From Shewanella sp. TC10 (GTDB taxonomy: Bacteria > Pseudomonadota > Gammaproteobacteria > Enterobacterales > Shewanellaceae), in contig NZ_VKHR01000042.1 of the NCBI RefSeq assembly GCF_009663145.1, positions 1 through 49,052 on the forward strand: DNA of 49,052 nt, written 5' to 3'. Of this stretch, positions 48,249 through 49,052 are shown one piece after another. The notes beneath the pieces are model-generated. The model searched no databases, was not told the origin of the DNA, and saw only the letters and a program-made list of their open reading frames with translations. Positions within the stretch are counted from its first letter, which is position 1, and each line of letters starts with the position of its first letter. Made by a program: the position numbers and the translations under genes.

Positions 48249-48443
48249 TTAAGCGACTTCGTAGAAATTAGGTTCAACATCCACTTGAGCTTTAATGATG
48301 TTTGTTGCCATACGCGAACATTTACCACATTGATCAGCAACACCTAAGCGTTTTTTAACGTCAGCTAAAGAGCTATCGCCATGCTTGCTTACTGCTTCTC
48401 TGATTTGGGTATCAGTAATTCCGTGACAAAGACAAACGTACAT
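48249..48443 (-). CDS. bfd: Bfd, bacterioferritin-associated ferredoxin
   Basis: Bfd is a small [2Fe-2S] protein that reduces ferric iron in bacterioferritin to release it. The 64-residue product has the Bfd cysteine pattern C-x-C (VCLCHGIT) and C-x2-C (QCGKCSR), with the intervening DVKKRLGVAD helix. It is expressed under iron limitation in other bacteria; a candidate Fur box lies 86 bases upstream. No bacterioferritin gene is next to it. Confidence 0.93.
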   Translation of the reverse strand: MYVCLCHGITDTQIREAVSKHGDSSLADVKKRLGVADQCGKCSRMATNIIKAQVDVEPNFYEVA

Positions 48444-48528
48444 AAAGCCTCTTCGTAAAGTTTGATGACATATTTAACAGAGTTTGGAAAATTAAATATG
48501 CTAACTAATCAACAATAATGCAATTGTA

Positions 48529-48547
48529 AATGAAAACAGTTCTCATT
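48529..48547 (-). promoter_or_regulatory. Candidate Fur box upstream of bfd
   Basis: AATGAAAACAGTTCTCATT is a 19-base near-palindrome (all but one base pair match) and fits the TGAxAAx-n-xTTxTCA core of Fur boxes. Its position upstream of bfd, a Fur-regulated gene in E. coli, supports the assignment. Confidence 0.55.
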
Positions 48548-48661
48548 GCTAATAACTTTTTGAACAAATCTGGCAAATATCGAAAAGTAATGGTTATTAC
48601 AAACTGCTGACTAGCTCACAAAATCAGTCATTACGTGTGCTGTGAGAGAGTTGAAGATGTT

Positions 48662-48846
48662 CAGGGCTTGTTGAGCTTCCCCGTTTATTTGCTGCCCGAA
48701 GGCTTCGACTAAAAGCGTTTTACTCTTTGTTGAATGTATCTTTGTAAATAAAAGGTGCTTAGATGACTATGCATCAATTCATTCGCCTCGATTAAAAACG
48801 CTTTTATTTCGAACAAAACTTAACCAGCAAAGATCAGCTGGCCCTA
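48662..48846. mobile_element. MITE-like element, degenerate copy 2
   Basis: About 185 bases resembling the element at 22650-22916 in the same orientation. The right two-thirds is nearly identical (TTCGACTAAAAGCGTTTTAC, then CGCCTCGATTAAAAACG, then AACCAGCAAAGATCA). The internal 86-bp hairpin is missing and the left terminal repeat is degenerate (CAGGGCTTGTTGAGCTT). The right terminal repeat supplies the TAG stop of the dehydrogenase gene. Confidence 0.75.
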
Positions 48847-49052
48847 GTAACCTTTTATAAAATCGACTTGATGGTTAAGAGGTTGCTGATGACACCATAA
48901 GTGGTAGTTTTCGACGAACACTTCTACGACTTGTTCAGGAAAACTTGGCGCGGCGATATGGGGAGTGATGATCGCATTAGGGCATTGCCAAATAGCATGT
49001 TCACTCGGTAAAGGCTCTTGATTGAACACATCTAATACCGCGTGGCCATTTC
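48844..49052 (-). CDS. ghrA: GhrA-type 2-hydroxyacid dehydrogenase, 3' end only
   Basis: The minus strand from the window edge reads NGHAVLDVFNQEPLPSEHAI, then PNAIITPHIAAPSFPEQVVE and ends VDFIKGY. This matches the C terminus of NAD(P)-dependent 2-hydroxyacid dehydrogenases, with the catalytic His in TPHIAA; the VDxxxGY end resembles E. coli GhrA (glyoxylate/hydroxypyruvate reductase A). The N-terminal three-quarters lies beyond 49052. The last codon and stop (TAG at 48844-48846) overlap the terminal repeat of the MITE-like element. Confidence 0.85.
   Translation of the reverse strand, partial: NGHAVLDVFNQEPLPSEHAIWQCPNAIITPHIAAPSFPEQVVEVFVENYHLWCHQQPLNHQVDFIKGY

Overview
The window looks like chromosome of a marine gamma-proteobacterium, most likely Shewanella or a close relative. 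This is inferred from gene content: a sodium-type flagellar motor protein MotX next to purA, an S46 dipeptidyl-peptidase, an eight-haem outer-membrane-type cytochrome lipoprotein, primosomal PriB in the rpsF operon, and gamma-proteobacterial gene orders (mlaFEDCB-ibaG-murA, degQ-degS, tolC/nudF-yqiB-cpdA-yqiA-parE). Most of the sequence is conserved housekeeping DNA. Both ends cut genes, and base 1 starts a perfect 22-bp inverted repeat that copies part of kdsC, so the left edge is probably a contig end with a fold-back artefact.

Layout. 1-2508 (minus): kdsC (truncated), kdsD and a YrbG-type Ca2+/Na+ exchanger. 2685-7311 (plus): the Mla phospholipid-transport operon, ibaG and murA. 7469-11332: an accessory block of a seven-TM histidine kinase, a response regulator with an ArsR-like output domain, and an octahaem c-type lipoprotein. 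11732-14285 (minus): degS and degQ. 14522-18528: zapE, rplM-rpsI, a DUF2065 protein and purA. 18768-22647: motX, rnr, rlmB, followed by a 267-bp MITE-like element placed between rlmB and its terminator. 23029-25548: a DUF481 barrel protein (minus), then rpsF-priB-rpsR-rplI. 25805-30761: an S46 peptidase (minus) divergent from dnaB and alr. 30838-33972: an Omp85-type barrel, CheX (convergent), dusA. 34202-34991: a sigma-54-type promoter and three small envelope proteins ending in a PspC-like one. 35168-38153: a crotonase (minus), then a PCu(A)C copper chaperone with a natural six-His tail, a DUF2333 protein and a TIGR04219 barrel. 38425-48122: tolC (minus), nudF-yqiB-cpdA-yqiA-parE, a PQQ-type sugar dehydrogenase, parC. 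48249-49052 (minus): bfd with a candidate Fur box, a second degenerate copy of the MITE-like repeat, and the 3' end of a GhrA-type dehydrogenase whose stop codon lies in the repeat.

How the genes fit together. Much of the window serves the cell envelope: lipid A/Kdo supply (kdsC, kdsD), outer-membrane lipid asymmetry (mla), peptidoglycan precursors (murA, alr), periplasmic quality control and the sigma-E trigger (degS, degQ), export (tolC) and several barrels. Ribosome and replication genes fill the centre, and topoisomerase IV the right.

The two best candidates for something little described are (1) the kinase/ArsR-type regulator/octahaem-lipoprotein block at 7469-11332 and (2) the dusA-linked sigma-54 mini-operon at 34202-34991. 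The latter sits where E. coli carries pspG but encodes three different small proteins. All functions are read from sequence motifs and remembered family features; no database search was run.
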